This document shows positions 8,926 through 17,050 of a stretch of DNA of 64,000 nucleotides, piece after piece. The translations under genes and the position numbers were made by a program. The DNA comes from CADCUY01 sp964242735 (GTDB taxonomy: Bacteria > Actinomycetota > Actinomycetes > Actinomycetales > Quadrisphaeraceae). The first letter of the stretch is position 1. Every line of letters begins with the position of its first letter. The stretch spans positions 1-64,000 of the forward strand of contig CAXTAK010000016.1 in NCBI GenBank assembly GCA_964242735.1. Reading direction: 5' to 3'. Below the pieces are notes generated by a model. That model was given only the letters and a program-made list of their open reading frames with translations, made no database searches and had not been told where the DNA came from.

Positions 8926-9900
8926 ATGGACGGACGGCCCTCGCATCCGGACGGCGGGGACCCGCGCCGGGTGGCGGTGCTCGCCTACGACGGCATGACG
9001 CTGCTCGACGTCGCCGGGCCGGTGGAGATGTTCACCTCCGCGGGGAGCGGCCGGCCGCTGTACGACGTCGCCCTCGTCGCCGAGCGGGCGGGCACGGTCC
9101 TCACGTCCAGTGGCGTGCGGATGTCGGTGCGGGCCGCCGACCGCGACCGCGACCTCGACACGCTCGTGGTGCCCGGTGCCGACGAGGTGCCCCCGCTGGA
9201 CGGGCCCCTCGTCGGCCAGGTCGCCGACCTCGCGGGCCGGGCCCGCCGGGTGGCGTCGGTGTGCACCGGCAGCTTCCTGCTCGCCGAGGCCGGGCTGCTC
9301 GACGGGGTCGCGGCCACCACCCACTGGCGGTACGCCGGCGCCCTGCAGCGGCGGTACCCGCGCACCGCCGTCGACGCCGACGCGATCTTCGTCCGGGCGG
9401 GGCGGATCACCACCTCCGCGGGCGTCAGCGCCGGCATCGACCTCAGCCTCGCGCTCGTCGAGGACGACCACGGGGCGGCACTGGCCCGCGAGGTGGCGCG
9501 CTCCCTGGTGGTCTTCCTGCGCCGCCCGGCAGGCCAGTCGCAGTTCACCGCCGGCTCCCGCGGCGACGTCGCCGGCCCGGTGCTGCGCCGGGTGCTGGAG
9601 GCGGTGACCGCCGACCCGGCGGCTGAGCACACCGCGGCGACGATGTCCCGCACGGCCGGCGTCTCCCCGCGACACCTGGCCCGCCTGTTCGGCGATGAGC
9701 TGTCCACGACCCCCGCACGCTTCGTCGAGCAGGCGCGCCTGGAGCACGCGCAGCAGCTCCTGCTGACCGGCGCCCCCGTCACCGCGGTCGCCCGCGACAG
9801 CGGGTTCGGCTCCGACGAGACGCTGCGCCGCAGCTTCCGCCGCCGACTCGGGGTGACCCCGACCGCCTACCGCGACCGCTTCACCAGCGCCCGCCGGTGA
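8926..9900 (+). CDS. GlxA-type transcriptional regulator (DJ-1/PfpI plus AraC HTH)
   Basis: A 324-residue regulator. Residues 10-180 are a DJ-1/PfpI-like class I glutamine-amidotransferase fold (YDGMTLLDVAGPVEMF, then SVCTGSFLLAEAGLLDG around a nucleophile-elbow Cys). Residues 220-320 are an AraC-type double helix-turn-helix (AGVSPRHLARLFGDEL and SGFGSDETLRRSFRRRLG). GlxA-like proteins regulate neighbouring genes in response to small nitrogenous metabolites in several cases. Its placement back to back with the nitrilase suggests that it controls that gene. The start at ATG 8926 gives the standard N-terminus; an open frame further upstream is antisense to the nitrilase and is ignored. Confidence 0.9.
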   Translation: MDGRPSHPDGGDPRRVAVLAYDGMTLLDVAGPVEMFTSAGSGRPLYDVALVAERAGTVLTSSGVRMSVRAADRDRDLDTLVVPGADEVPPLDGPLVGQVADLAGRARRVASVCTGSFLLAEAGLLDGVAATTHWRYAGALQRRYPRTAVDADAIFVRAGRITTSAGVSAGIDLSLALVEDDHGAALAREVARSLVVFLRRPAGQSQFTAGSRGDVAGPVLRRVLEAVTADPAAEHTAATMSRTAGVSPRHLARLFGDELSTTPARFVEQARLEHAQQLLLTGAPVTAVARDSGFGSDETLRRSFRRRLGVTPTAYRDRFTSARR

Positions 9901-10214
9901 CCTCTGGACCACCGGGGGACCGGAGATGACGTGGTCCCCGTCATCGATCCCGTCCCAGGGCCGGGACCACCGGGCGGGCCCGCGCGAGGTCGGCGCCGGT
10001 CAGGTCGGTGCGCCACGGGTCGGCGGCGGAGTCGGCGTCCTCCCCTGGTCGGTCGTTCCCCGGTTCCGCTGGCGCCGGTGACCGCGCGCACCCCGGTGGA
10101 GAGCGGCACCGATCCGCGGCACCGCCGAGCACGTCGGCGGCCGAGGACCAGGGGGTGCCGCACGCCGCCCGGTGCGGACGAGCACTGCTGGTGCCCAGTC
10201 CGCCCCGCGGCCGG
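9901..10214. other. No recognisable gene
   Basis: The 314 bases between the GlxA-type regulator and the convergent Ddn-like gene contain only GC-driven open frames without a family signature or plausible ribosome site. I see no clear terminator hairpin followed by T residues. The stretch reads as intergenic or decayed DNA. Confidence 0.4.
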
Positions 10215-10655
10215 TCACCCCTCCCGGGGTTCCAGCACGAGGACCGGGATCTGCCGGTCGGTCTTCTGCTGGTACTCCTCGTACGGCGGGTACGCGGCCA
10301 CGCTGCGCTCCCACCACCGGGCCCGCTCGTCAGCGGAGACCTCGCGGGCGAGGTAGTCCCCGGTGACGTCTGCGTCCTGCAGCTCCACGTGAGGATGGGC
10401 GAGGAGGTTGCGGTACCACTGGGGGTGGTCCGGCGCGCCGCCCTTGGAGGCGACGAGGGCGTACCGCCCGTCGTGCTCGACCCGCATCAGCGGTGTGTAG
10501 CGCAGCTTGCCGGACCGCGCGCCCCGGATCGTCACCAGGACGACGGGGCGGCCGTGGACCTCGACGCCCTCGGTCGTCCCGGTCGCCAGGATGTGCTCGG
10601 TCTGATCGCGCACCCAGCCCTCCGGGCTGAGCTCACGCGCTCCGCTCAACGGCAT
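10215..10655 (-). CDS. Deazaflavin (F420)-dependent nitroreductase-family protein
   Basis: A 146-residue protein of the Ddn/DUF385 family, typical length for actinobacteria. Recognisable parts are VVLVTIRGARSGKLRYTPLM (a cofactor-binding strand-loop), YALVASKGGAPDHPQWYRNLLAHP and the C-terminal YQQKTDRQIPVLVLEP. Relatives use reduced F420 to reduce quinones or nitro compounds, and some are membrane-associated. The start is taken at ATG 10655 (MPLSGARE); a longer reading adds 32 unconserved residues. It stands alone, convergent with the regulator to its left, so no pathway can be inferred. Confidence 0.85.
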   Translation of the reverse strand: MPLSGARELSPEGWVRDQTEHILATGTTEGVEVHGRPVVLVTIRGARSGKLRYTPLMRVEHDGRYALVASKGGAPDHPQWYRNLLAHPHVELQDADVTGDYLAREVSADERARWWERSVAAYPPYEEYQQKTDRQIPVLVLEPREG

Positions 10656-11220
10656 GCTGCCATCCCACCACGACTGGCGGCAGGGTGCCCGAGCGGTCAC
10701 GACCCCTCGCTCGAGGACGGGACGGGTGTGCGCCGACGACGGCCCGCGCACCGTCCGACACGAGGTCGATCATCGGCTGCGCGGCTGTCCGTGGTCGCCC
10801 GGGACCTGAGGAGCGGTCGAGCGTCGGCATCCCCTGTGCGGCAGCGCCGGTGGTGGTTCCGATGACGAGCACCACGACGACCGCGTCCGGTGGCTCACCG
10901 CTCGGGCATCGGCGGCTGGGGTGCCGGGCGGGTGGAGGTGGTGAGCCGACTGGTCACCTCCGTGGGGATCGACGCGGCCGCCGAAGCGCGCGGCGACGCC
11001 ACCCGGGAGGTGTCGATCCGCGTACTGCACCAGGTGGAGCCGAGCAGCGGGCGACCGCGGGGCCCGCCTGTCGAGGCAGCTGCGGCGAGGAGGGTCGGCG
11101 GTCGAGGCGCACGTGGTCGCGGGACTGCCTCACGACGTGGAGATCGGCGAGGACCTGGGCACCGACGGCGCCGGCAGGACGTCCACGCTGGAGGCGCGTG
11201 GCGATGGCTCCGGCCGCGAG
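10656..11220. other. Gene-poor stretch, possibly decayed
   Basis: About 565 bases hold no gene that I can support. One plus-strand frame (from about 10890) gives a protein-like run (VEVVSRLVTSVGIDAAAEARG) that shifts frame near 11060 into VEAHVVAGLPHDVEIGEDLG. This could be a broken gene, faintly reminiscent of a universal stress protein, but no diagnostic motif is present. The promoter side of the Ddn-like gene lies at the left edge. Confidence 0.35.
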
Positions 11221-12549
11221 TCAGCCGGTGTCGACGATCGCTCGCCCGTGCGCCGACGTGACGGTGATCGCGCTGAGATCCGGGCTGCCGCCTCGACGGT
11301 GGACAGCGTCGGAGTCGCGACCCTCGGCGGTGACGCCGCCGCCGATCCGGAGCTCGCCCACCTCGTCGTCGATCTCGATGGTGATGATGTCGTCGCCGGT
11401 GGTGCGGACCCAGCCGCCGATGGTGATGGTGCCGACCGGGCCCCCCGGCTTGATGCTCAAGGCGATGGCCTTCAGCGCGAGCTGCACGCCCTTGACCAGG
11501 CTCTGTCCTTCACCGCCGTCGGTGGTCAGGTCGCCGGCGATCTCCAGCAGGGACACCGGCCTGCTCACCTGCACTCCGACCGACCCGTTCCCGTGGGTGG
11601 CGATGCTGTCGAAGGAGGCGTGCCTGAGGGCTCCGTCGTACATGTTGAAGCCGCGGGCGCCTGTTCCGAAGGTCTGGACCGGGGCCTGCACGTCGAGGCG
11701 ATCCAGCCGTCCGAAGTTGACGAACCCGATCCCGCTGGCACCGTTGGACGTGACCGGTGCCGTGGCGGTCCAGGTCGTCACATCGCCCCAGTTGTCCAGC
11801 ACCATGTCGTTCTGCCCGTCCGTCGTCACCGGTCCCACATTGACGACCTGATCGATGACGGCGCCGGAGATCACGAACACGCCGCCGCTGATGAGGTCCG
11901 GAGTGCCCGCTGCGATCCCTCCGTCGGTGTGGATCTCTCCGGTGCGCAGCGTCGAGACGCGGATGGATCCGCCGTCGGGTGCACCGTCCCAGTCGCTGTG
12001 ACCGCCGATGAAGACTCCGCTGCCGCGCACCGGCTCGGCTGCCGAGCCTGCGCTGATGTCGAGAAGCTCAGCGGTGAGGACGACATCGGGGTCCGGCTGC
12101 TGGTTCCACAGGGTGAACCCGCCCTGGAGCGCCTCGACGCCGAAGCCTCGTGGGCGCTCGGACCTGCCGCGGAGATCGGCGGACAGGACGGTCAGCCCGT
12201 GGACCACGACGTGCCCTGATCGCACCGCGTCCCTGGCGCGCAGCAAGACCTGCCCGGTCGTGCGCACGTTCCGCAGCGACAGCGTGCCCAGGTCCGGCAC
12301 CGTCGTGTCGTTGAGGAGCGCGACCTCGGAGTCGGCCGTGAGGATGGTGGTGTCCTCGATGTCGTTGTCGCGGGTCAGGCGCAGGCCCTTGGCCCCGAAC
12401 TGCAGAGTGCCCCCACGCAGCCGGACCCCCGGCGGCAGCGTGATCATCGGCATCCCGCTCACCGTGCCGTGCACCTCGACAGCAGGTGCGCCGTCCTCGA
12501 TGGCCGCCTGGAGCTCGACGCCCGTCGACACCACGTGCCAGCTGTCCAT
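11221..12549 (-). CDS. Beta-helix-like protein of unknown function
   Basis: A 442-residue protein from ATG 12549, with GGGGAG about 5 bases upstream. The body is a run of short, irregular beta-rich repeats of about 20-35 residues that alternate Gly/Asp turns with Val/Ile/Thr strands (for example GVRLRGGTLQFGAKGL and GRLDRLDVQAPVQTFG). This is the look of a right-handed parallel beta-helix, as in pectate-lyase-like and autotransporter passenger folds. There is no signal peptide (MDSWHVVSTGVELQAAIEDG) and no recognisable catalytic site. It stands alone, flanked by gene-poor DNA and an IS remnant, and its base composition is slightly less extreme than its neighbours, which is compatible with acquisition. 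Function unknown. Confidence 0.75.
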   Translation of the reverse strand: MDSWHVVSTGVELQAAIEDGAPAVEVHGTVSGMPMITLPPGVRLRGGTLQFGAKGLRLTRDNDIEDTTILTADSEVALLNDTTVPDLGTLSLRNVRTTGQVLLRARDAVRSGHVVVHGLTVLSADLRGRSERPRGFGVEALQGGFTLWNQQPDPDVVLTAELLDISAGSAAEPVRGSGVFIGGHSDWDGAPDGGSIRVSTLRTGEIHTDGGIAAGTPDLISGGVFVISGAVIDQVVNVGPVTTDGQNDMVLDNWGDVTTWTATAPVTSNGASGIGFVNFGRLDRLDVQAPVQTFGTGARGFNMYDGALRHASFDSIATHGNGSVGVQVSRPVSLLEIAGDLTTDGGEGQSLVKGVQLALKAIALSIKPGGPVGTITIGGWVRTTGDDIITIEIDDEVGELRIGGGVTAEGRDSDAVHRRGGSPDLSAITVTSAHGRAIVDTG

Positions 12550-12694
12550 GGGGCTCCCCGCTGCTGAAGTGTGTAGGGCCCCACTGTGGCAGTGACCCGG
12601 CACCGGGTCCAGGGATCCGCAGACGGGCGAGCGCGGGCATCGGTCCACCACGCGCCCAGCGGCGGCCGGTCAGCCTCCGCCGCAGACCGACGCG

Positions 12695-12845
12695 CTGCAC
12701 GGGCAGCTCGGTCTCCAGCTCGGCGATCCGCTCCTCCGCTGACGACAGCTCCGCCTCCTCATCGCTGCTCGGCCCCGGTGCTCCGCCCTCGTCGACGCGG
12801 TCCTGGCGGCGCCACGTGCAGATGCCCTCGGCGCTGATCCCCGGC
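12695..12845 (-). mobile_element. IS3-family OrfA transposase remnant
   Basis: One minus-strand frame gives ISAEGICTWRRQDRVDEGG, then AELSSAEERIAELETELPV. This matches the end of the helix-turn-helix and the leucine-zipper coiled coil of IS3-type OrfA proteins (usual form: IS..TLYNWRRQDRID.G, then A.A..RIAELE.EL). The start, the rest of OrfA, OrfB and terminal repeats are all missing or unrecognisable. The stretch 12550-13022 is otherwise empty. It is the only transposon-like sequence found in the window. Confidence 0.7.
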
Positions 12846-13022
12846 CGCCGTCGGGCGACTGCTCGCCGACGCCGTCGCGGGCCCGCGCCCCGCTCCACCG
12901 GGGTCCTCCCTCGAGCGCGGCGGCGCGACACCGTCGTCCGCGGAGTCCTGTGACACGGTGCGCGAGGACGACCTGCGGTCGCGCGCCGCCCAGCTGGACG
13001 AGTCCGGCGGCGCGGCACGAGG

Positions 13023-13880
13023 TCAGGTGGTGAACTGCTCGTGGCCGATGACGGTGAGCAGCTGCAGCTTCTCGTGGCCCTCGGTGCCGGGTGAGGCGGT
13101 GAAGACCAGCACGGACTGCGCCCGGTTCTCGGTGAACAGGAACTGGCAGTCGAGGTCGATCTCGCCCAGCTCGGGGTGGACGATGGTCTTGCGGTCGTCG
13201 GTGCGCACGGCGACCTCGTGCTGGTTCCACACCGCCACGAACTCGGGGCTGCGCTCGCGCAGGCGGCGCACGATCTCGGTGGCGCGCGCGTCGGAGCCAC
13301 CAGCGCTCACGGCCGAGCGCAGCGCGGCGGCCTGGACCCGGCTCTGGTGGGCGTGGTCGCGCTCGGGGTAGCGGCGCCGCTCCTCGGGTGAGGTGAACCA
13401 GCGGTAGTACGCGCTGCGCTCGGGCCCGGTGAAGGCGCCGAGGTCGCCGAGCAGGGCGATCGCGAGGCGGTTCTGGGCGAGGGCCTCACCGAGGTCGGAG
13501 ACCACCATGGCGGGGGTGTCCTCGAGGCGGTCCAGAAGGCGCATCAGCGCTCGGTTGACGTGCTCGGAGCGCCGTACCCGGGTGGGTGCGTGGTGCCCGG
13601 CGAGGCGGAAGAGGTGGTCGCGCTCGTCGAGGCTCAGGCGCAGCCCCCGGGCGATGGCGGCGACCATCTGCTCCGATGGTTGCGGGCCGCGCTGCTGCTC
13701 CAGGCGGGCGTAGTAGTCGGTGGACATCCCCACCAGCTGGGCGACCTCCTCGCGGCGCAACCCGCTGGCCCGCCTCCTCGGGCCAGCGACCAGCCCCACG
13801 TCACCCGGCTGCAGCGCCTCGCGGCGCCGTCGCAGGAAGTCGGCCAGCACAGGGCGTTGCACCTCCACATCCTCGCCCAC
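13023..13880 (-). CDS. Helix-turn-helix regulator with MmyB-like ligand domain
   Basis: A 285-residue transcriptional regulator. Residues 8-90 contain an Xre-type helix-turn-helix (GLRREEVAQLVGMSTDYYARLEQ). Residues 105-275 are an MmyB-like PAS-related domain (PAMVVSDLGEALAQNRLA, GSDARATEIVRRLRERSPEF, HPELGEIDLDCQFL). Such actinobacterial regulators usually sit divergent from a short-chain dehydrogenase, as here (SDR at 14038), and are thought to repress it. The GTG start at 13880 follows GGAGGTGG at good spacing. The 157-base intergenic region should hold both promoters and the operator. Confidence 0.92.
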   Translation of the reverse strand: MGEDVEVQRPVLADFLRRRREALQPGDVGLVAGPRRRASGLRREEVAQLVGMSTDYYARLEQQRGPQPSEQMVAAIARGLRLSLDERDHLFRLAGHHAPTRVRRSEHVNRALMRLLDRLEDTPAMVVSDLGEALAQNRLAIALLGDLGAFTGPERSAYYRWFTSPEERRRYPERDHAHQSRVQAAALRSAVSAGGSDARATEIVRRLRERSPEFVAVWNQHEVAVRTDDRKTIVHPELGEIDLDCQFLFTENRAQSVLVFTASPGTEGHEKLQLLTVIGHEQFTT

Positions 13881-14037
13881 CGCACCACCTCCAACCAGGG
13901 ATCAGCGGTCCTCGGACAGGGCGCCGAGGGGGGATCGTCGATCCGTGGACGAGGAGTCCTCTTCTGCTCCTGCTCGACACGCGGCACCCTGTGAGCCGAG
14001 GCAGCTGCCTGCTCACCAACGCGGAGGACGACCACTG

Positions 14038-14787
14038 ATGAAGACCACGGGCAACACCATCCTGATCACGGGCGGCACCTCGGGCCTCGGCCTCGGCCTG
14101 GCGCTGCGGTTCCACCGGGCCGGCAACACGGTGATCGTCGCCGGGCGGCGCAGGGAGCGCCTCGACACGATCGTCGCCGAGAACCCCGCCATCGCCTCCG
14201 TGGTGCTCGACGTCACGGACCCCGCTTCGATCACCAGCGCGTTCGAGGCGGTGACCAGCGCTCACCCCGAGCTCAACGTCCTGATCAACAACGCGGGCAT
14301 CATGCTGCCCGAGGTGCTGCTGGAGAAGGACTCCCTGCGGGTCGCCGAGGACACGGTCACCACCAACCTCCTCGGCCCGATCCGCATGAACAACCTCTTC
14401 GCCCCGTTCCTGGCCGCGAAGGACGACGGGGTGATCATCAACGTCACCTCCGGGCTGGCGTACGTGCCGCTGCCGCTGACCCCGACGTACAGCGCGACCA
14501 AGTCAGGGCTCAACTCCTACACCGACGCCCTGCGCGTGCAGCTGCGCGAGACCCCCGTGCAGGTCATCGAGCTGGTCCCGCCGGCACTGCGCACCACGCT
14601 GATGAACCAGGAGGACAGGGAGACCGCGATGCCCCTGGAGGACTACCTCGACGAGGTCATGGGCCTGTTCGCCAGCCAGCCCGACGCCCAGCAGATCATC
14701 GTGGAGCGCGTGAAGCTGCAGCGCTTCGCCGAGGCCCGGGGCGACTACGACAAGGTCCTGTCGATGCTCGCCGGGCCCCGCACCTGA
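14038..14787 (+). CDS. Short-chain dehydrogenase/reductase (DltE-like)
   Basis: A 249-residue SDR. The cofactor motif TGGTSGLGLGLA lies at residues 11-22, NNAG near 84, the catalytic Ser within NVTSGLAYVP, and YSATK as the Tyr-Lys pair. The AGRRRERL segment after the second beta strand favours NADP. ATG 14038 follows GCGGAGGACG. The gene is divergent from the MmyB-type regulator, which probably controls it. A strong hairpin (14809-14842) follows. Substrate unknown. Confidence 0.92.
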   Translation: MKTTGNTILITGGTSGLGLGLALRFHRAGNTVIVAGRRRERLDTIVAENPAIASVVLDVTDPASITSAFEAVTSAHPELNVLINNAGIMLPEVLLEKDSLRVAEDTVTTNLLGPIRMNNLFAPFLAAKDDGVIINVTSGLAYVPLPLTPTYSATKSGLNSYTDALRVQLRETPVQVIELVPPALRTTLMNQEDRETAMPLEDYLDEVMGLFASQPDAQQIIVERVKLQRFAEARGDYDKVLSMLAGPRT

Positions 14788-14808
14788 TCCCACCAGCTCC
14801 GCACGCCA

Positions 14809-14842
14809 CGCCCCGGGGCGGTCCCGCGACCGCCCCGGGGCG
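14809..14842 (+). terminator. GC-rich hairpin after the SDR gene
   Basis: A perfect 15-base inverted repeat (CGCCCCGGGGCGGTC ... GACCGCCCCGGGGCG) with a 4-base loop lies 22 bases after the SDR stop. No T-run follows, as is usual for actinobacterial terminators. It separates the intact SDR from the broken one downstream. Confidence 0.7.
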
Positions 14843-14937
14843 CCCGGAACTGCCGGGCGTGGCGGCAGCCGCGCAGATCCGCACCACCCTCGAGCGCTCG
14901 CACGTGCGCTCCGGGCAGCTGGTCCGGAGGAGGGGTC

Positions 14938-15260
14938 ATGTCCGTCGTCCTGATCACCGGTGCCGCCTCTGGCCTCGGCGAGCTCACCGCCACCGCCCTG
15001 GCGACGTCCGGTCACACCGCCTGCGCCAGCACGCGCGACCCCGCCGGCCGCAACGCCACGCGCCCAGGAGCTGGTCGGCACCAGCTGGCGCGACGGCGTC
15101 GACCTGCGGGTCGTCGAGCTCGACGTGCAGTCGCAGGACTCCGCCGACCAGGCCGTCGCTGCGGTCGTCGAGGCCAGCGGCCAGCTCGACGTCGTCATCC
15201 ACGACGCCGGGCACGCGGTCGTGGACCACCCCGAGGCCTTCACCGCCGAGGAGGTCGCCC
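14938..15260 (+). pseudogene. Short-chain dehydrogenase remnant (frameshifted, C-terminus lost)
   Basis: It starts well: AGGAGG is followed by ATG 14938 and MSVVLITGAASGLGELTATALA, a normal SDR cofactor site. Around 15050 the frame shifts, and the continuation (QELVGTSWRDGVDLRVVELDVQ, then LDVVIHDAGHAVVDHPE) is read in another frame. After about 15260 the homology stops, so the catalytic Ser, YxxxK and the whole C-terminal half are missing. The reading that remains open runs out of SDR similarity into the next gene's promoter region. It is a relic of a second SDR next to the intact one. Confidence 0.8.
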
Positions 15261-15429
15261 ACCTGATCGGCGTCATCGCCGCGATCACCGCCCTGGACAG
15301 GGGCGAGCAGGGCCGCACCCGGAGCGCCTCGGCTGAGGCCCGTCCTCGCGTCCCCGGCTCCACCTCAGGGCGTCACACCCGCCGACGGCCGACACCAGTG
15401 CGCACCGCCGACCCTCCAGGAGGCCATCC

Positions 15430-16662
15430 ATGAGCACCCACCAGGACCGACACGCCCACCCCGGTGAGCCCACCAGCGCCCCGCCTGCGAGCACAGCTCG
15501 CCGGCTGCTCCGCGGTGCGCTGGCAGCCGCCGCCACCGCCGTGCTGATCGCCGGGTGCGCGTCCGGCGCGCCGGTCGCCGGGCCGCCGCCCAGCCCGTCG
15601 ACGTCCACGTCGAGCAGCACACCGTCGACGTCGGGCGCCGCGCCGTCCGCCACCGCCGGCGCCGGCGCCCTGGTGCCCGGCGCTGTGACCGAGGTGGCCA
15701 GCGGCCTGGACATGCCGTGGGGGCTGACGTTCCTGCCCGACGGCTCGGCCCTGGTGTCCGGGCGGTCGAGCGGGGAGATCAGCCACATCCCCGCCGCCGG
15801 GGGAGGGGCGAGCGTGGTCGGCGTCGTCCCCGGTGTGGAGGTCAGCGCGGAGGGGGGTCTGCTGGGGCTGGCCGCGTCGCCCGACTTCGACCAGGACCGC
15901 ACCGTCTTCGCCTACGTGTCCTCCTCTCCGACGAACCGGGTGGTCGCGCTGGCCATCGGCGAGGACATGCGGTCCCTGAGCCAGGAGCGCGTGGTGCTCG
16001 ACGGCATCACGACGGCGAACCGCCACCACGGCGGGCGGCTGCGCTTCGGCCCCGACGGCAACCTGTGGATCACCACGGGCGACGCCTTCACCCCCGACAC
16101 CGCACCTGACCGGGGGTCGTTGAACGGCAAGGTGCTCCGGGTCGCCCCCGACGGATCCATCCCGGCTGACAACCCGTTCGGGACACCGGTGTTCTCCTGG
16201 GGGCACCGCAACATCCAGGGCATCACCCTCGGCCCCGACGGCACCGCCTACGCCTCCGAGCTGGGCCTGGACACCTCGGACGAGGTCAACGTGCTCCAGG
16301 CGGGCGCCGACTTCGGGTGGCCGGGTGCCGAGGGTGACACCGGGAGCGGTGGGGAGCGTCCGATCTTCACCTTCGACCCCGCGCAGGCCTCACCCGCAGG
16401 GGTGGCCCACGCCGGTGGGTCTGTGTGGATGGCGAGCCTGCGCGGGCAGCGCCTCTGGCAGCTGCCCGTCGAGGGGAGCGCTGCTACCGGTGATCCCGTG
16501 GCGCACCTCGACGGTGAGCACGGGCGCCTGCGCACGGTGGAGGCCGCCCCGGACGGCGCGCTCTGGGTCACCACCTCCAACACCGACCGGGCAACCCTCG
16601 GCGGCGCCGACACCCAGTCCGGGGACGACCGGATCCTGCGCGTGGAGCTCGTACCGCGATGA
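15430..16662 (+). CDS. PQQ-dependent sugar dehydrogenase-like lipoprotein
   Basis: A 410-residue protein with a lipoprotein signal (TAVLIAGC, lipidated Cys near residue 43), a low-complexity Ser/Thr/Pro linker to about residue 75, then a six-bladed propeller of the glucose/sorbosone dehydrogenase family. Signatures are GLDMPWGLTFLPDGSALVS, GLLGLAASPDF, NRHHGGRLRFGPDGNLWITTGD, SWGHRNIQGI and LGLDTSDEVNVL. The family oxidises aldose sugars using PQQ. The His-His-Gly-Gly segment corresponds to the cofactor site. ATG 15430 follows CCAGGAGG. It should act at the outer face of the membrane. No PQQ synthesis genes are in this window, so cofactor supply and substrate are open. Confidence 0.9.
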   Translation: MSTHQDRHAHPGEPTSAPPASTARRLLRGALAAAATAVLIAGCASGAPVAGPPPSPSTSTSSSTPSTSGAAPSATAGAGALVPGAVTEVASGLDMPWGLTFLPDGSALVSGRSSGEISHIPAAGGGASVVGVVPGVEVSAEGGLLGLAASPDFDQDRTVFAYVSSSPTNRVVALAIGEDMRSLSQERVVLDGITTANRHHGGRLRFGPDGNLWITTGDAFTPDTAPDRGSLNGKVLRVAPDGSIPADNPFGTPVFSWGHRNIQGITLGPDGTAYASELGLDTSDEVNVLQAGADFGWPGAEGDTGSGGERPIFTFDPAQASPAGVAHAGGSVWMASLRGQRLWQLPVEGSAATGDPVAHLDGEHGRLRTVEAAPDGALWVTTSNTDRATLGGADTQSGDDRILRVELVPR

Positions 16663-17050
16663 GGTGGCAGGACCGTCCGCGGACACGTCCGTCCGCCCAC
16701 CACGGCACCTCGGCTCCTGCAGCCGCGAGGCCCGCCTCGCTGCTCCGGCGCCTCGACCCGCGACACCGCCGCGTGGCTGACGCACGCACACGACCCCTGT
16801 CGGCCAGCCCTGGCCGCAGTCGCACCGGGAGGAGGGAGCGATGAAGAAGCCCTTCGCATCGATGGTCGGAGGACCGGGTCGTGGTCGCGGATCCCTCGAC
16901 GCGCCGTCCTGGAGGTGGGCGGGGTCCTCGCCGTCGGCACCGCCCTGCGGCACGACATCAGCAGGGTCATCGGCCCGGGCAGGTACACCACGCCCAGCAC
17001 CACCAGCGAGGTGCAGCTGAGCGTCAACGGCACCGTCCACCGCCTGGGTG
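16663..17050 (+). pseudogene. Gene-poor stretch with a probable 2Fe-2S oxidoreductase N-terminal remnant
   Basis: The 370 bases after the sugar dehydrogenase hold no intact gene. At 16841 an ATG with an excellent GGAGGAGGGAG site opens a 59-codon frame of low-complexity sequence that I would not call a real protein. From 16996 another plus-strand frame gives STTSEVQLSVNGTVHRL, which resembles the first strands of CO/xanthine-dehydrogenase small subunits (xxVNGxxH). The similarity ends at about 17050, exactly where the minus-strand ABC ATPase relic begins. I read this as a recombination joint between two partial genes. The identification is tentative because only about 17 residues remain. Confidence 0.4.

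Noticed and set aside
7048..9912. The pxpBC frame staying open for 950 more codons upstream
   Set aside because: The upstream part crosses the LysE relic and lies antisense to the regulator and in the wrong frame for the nitrilase. The SD and domain start place the real start at 7047.
16841..17020. A 59-codon frame with a very strong ribosome site (MKKPFASMVGG)
   Set aside because: Low-complexity composition and no homology; it probably reflects the lost start of a broken gene.
16925..17030. A minus-strand run VVLGVVYLPGPMTLLM that looks like the start of a LysE exporter
   Set aside because: It overlaps the better-supported plus-strand 2Fe-2S remnant and lacks the rest of the family. It is likely a chance reading of GC-rich DNA.
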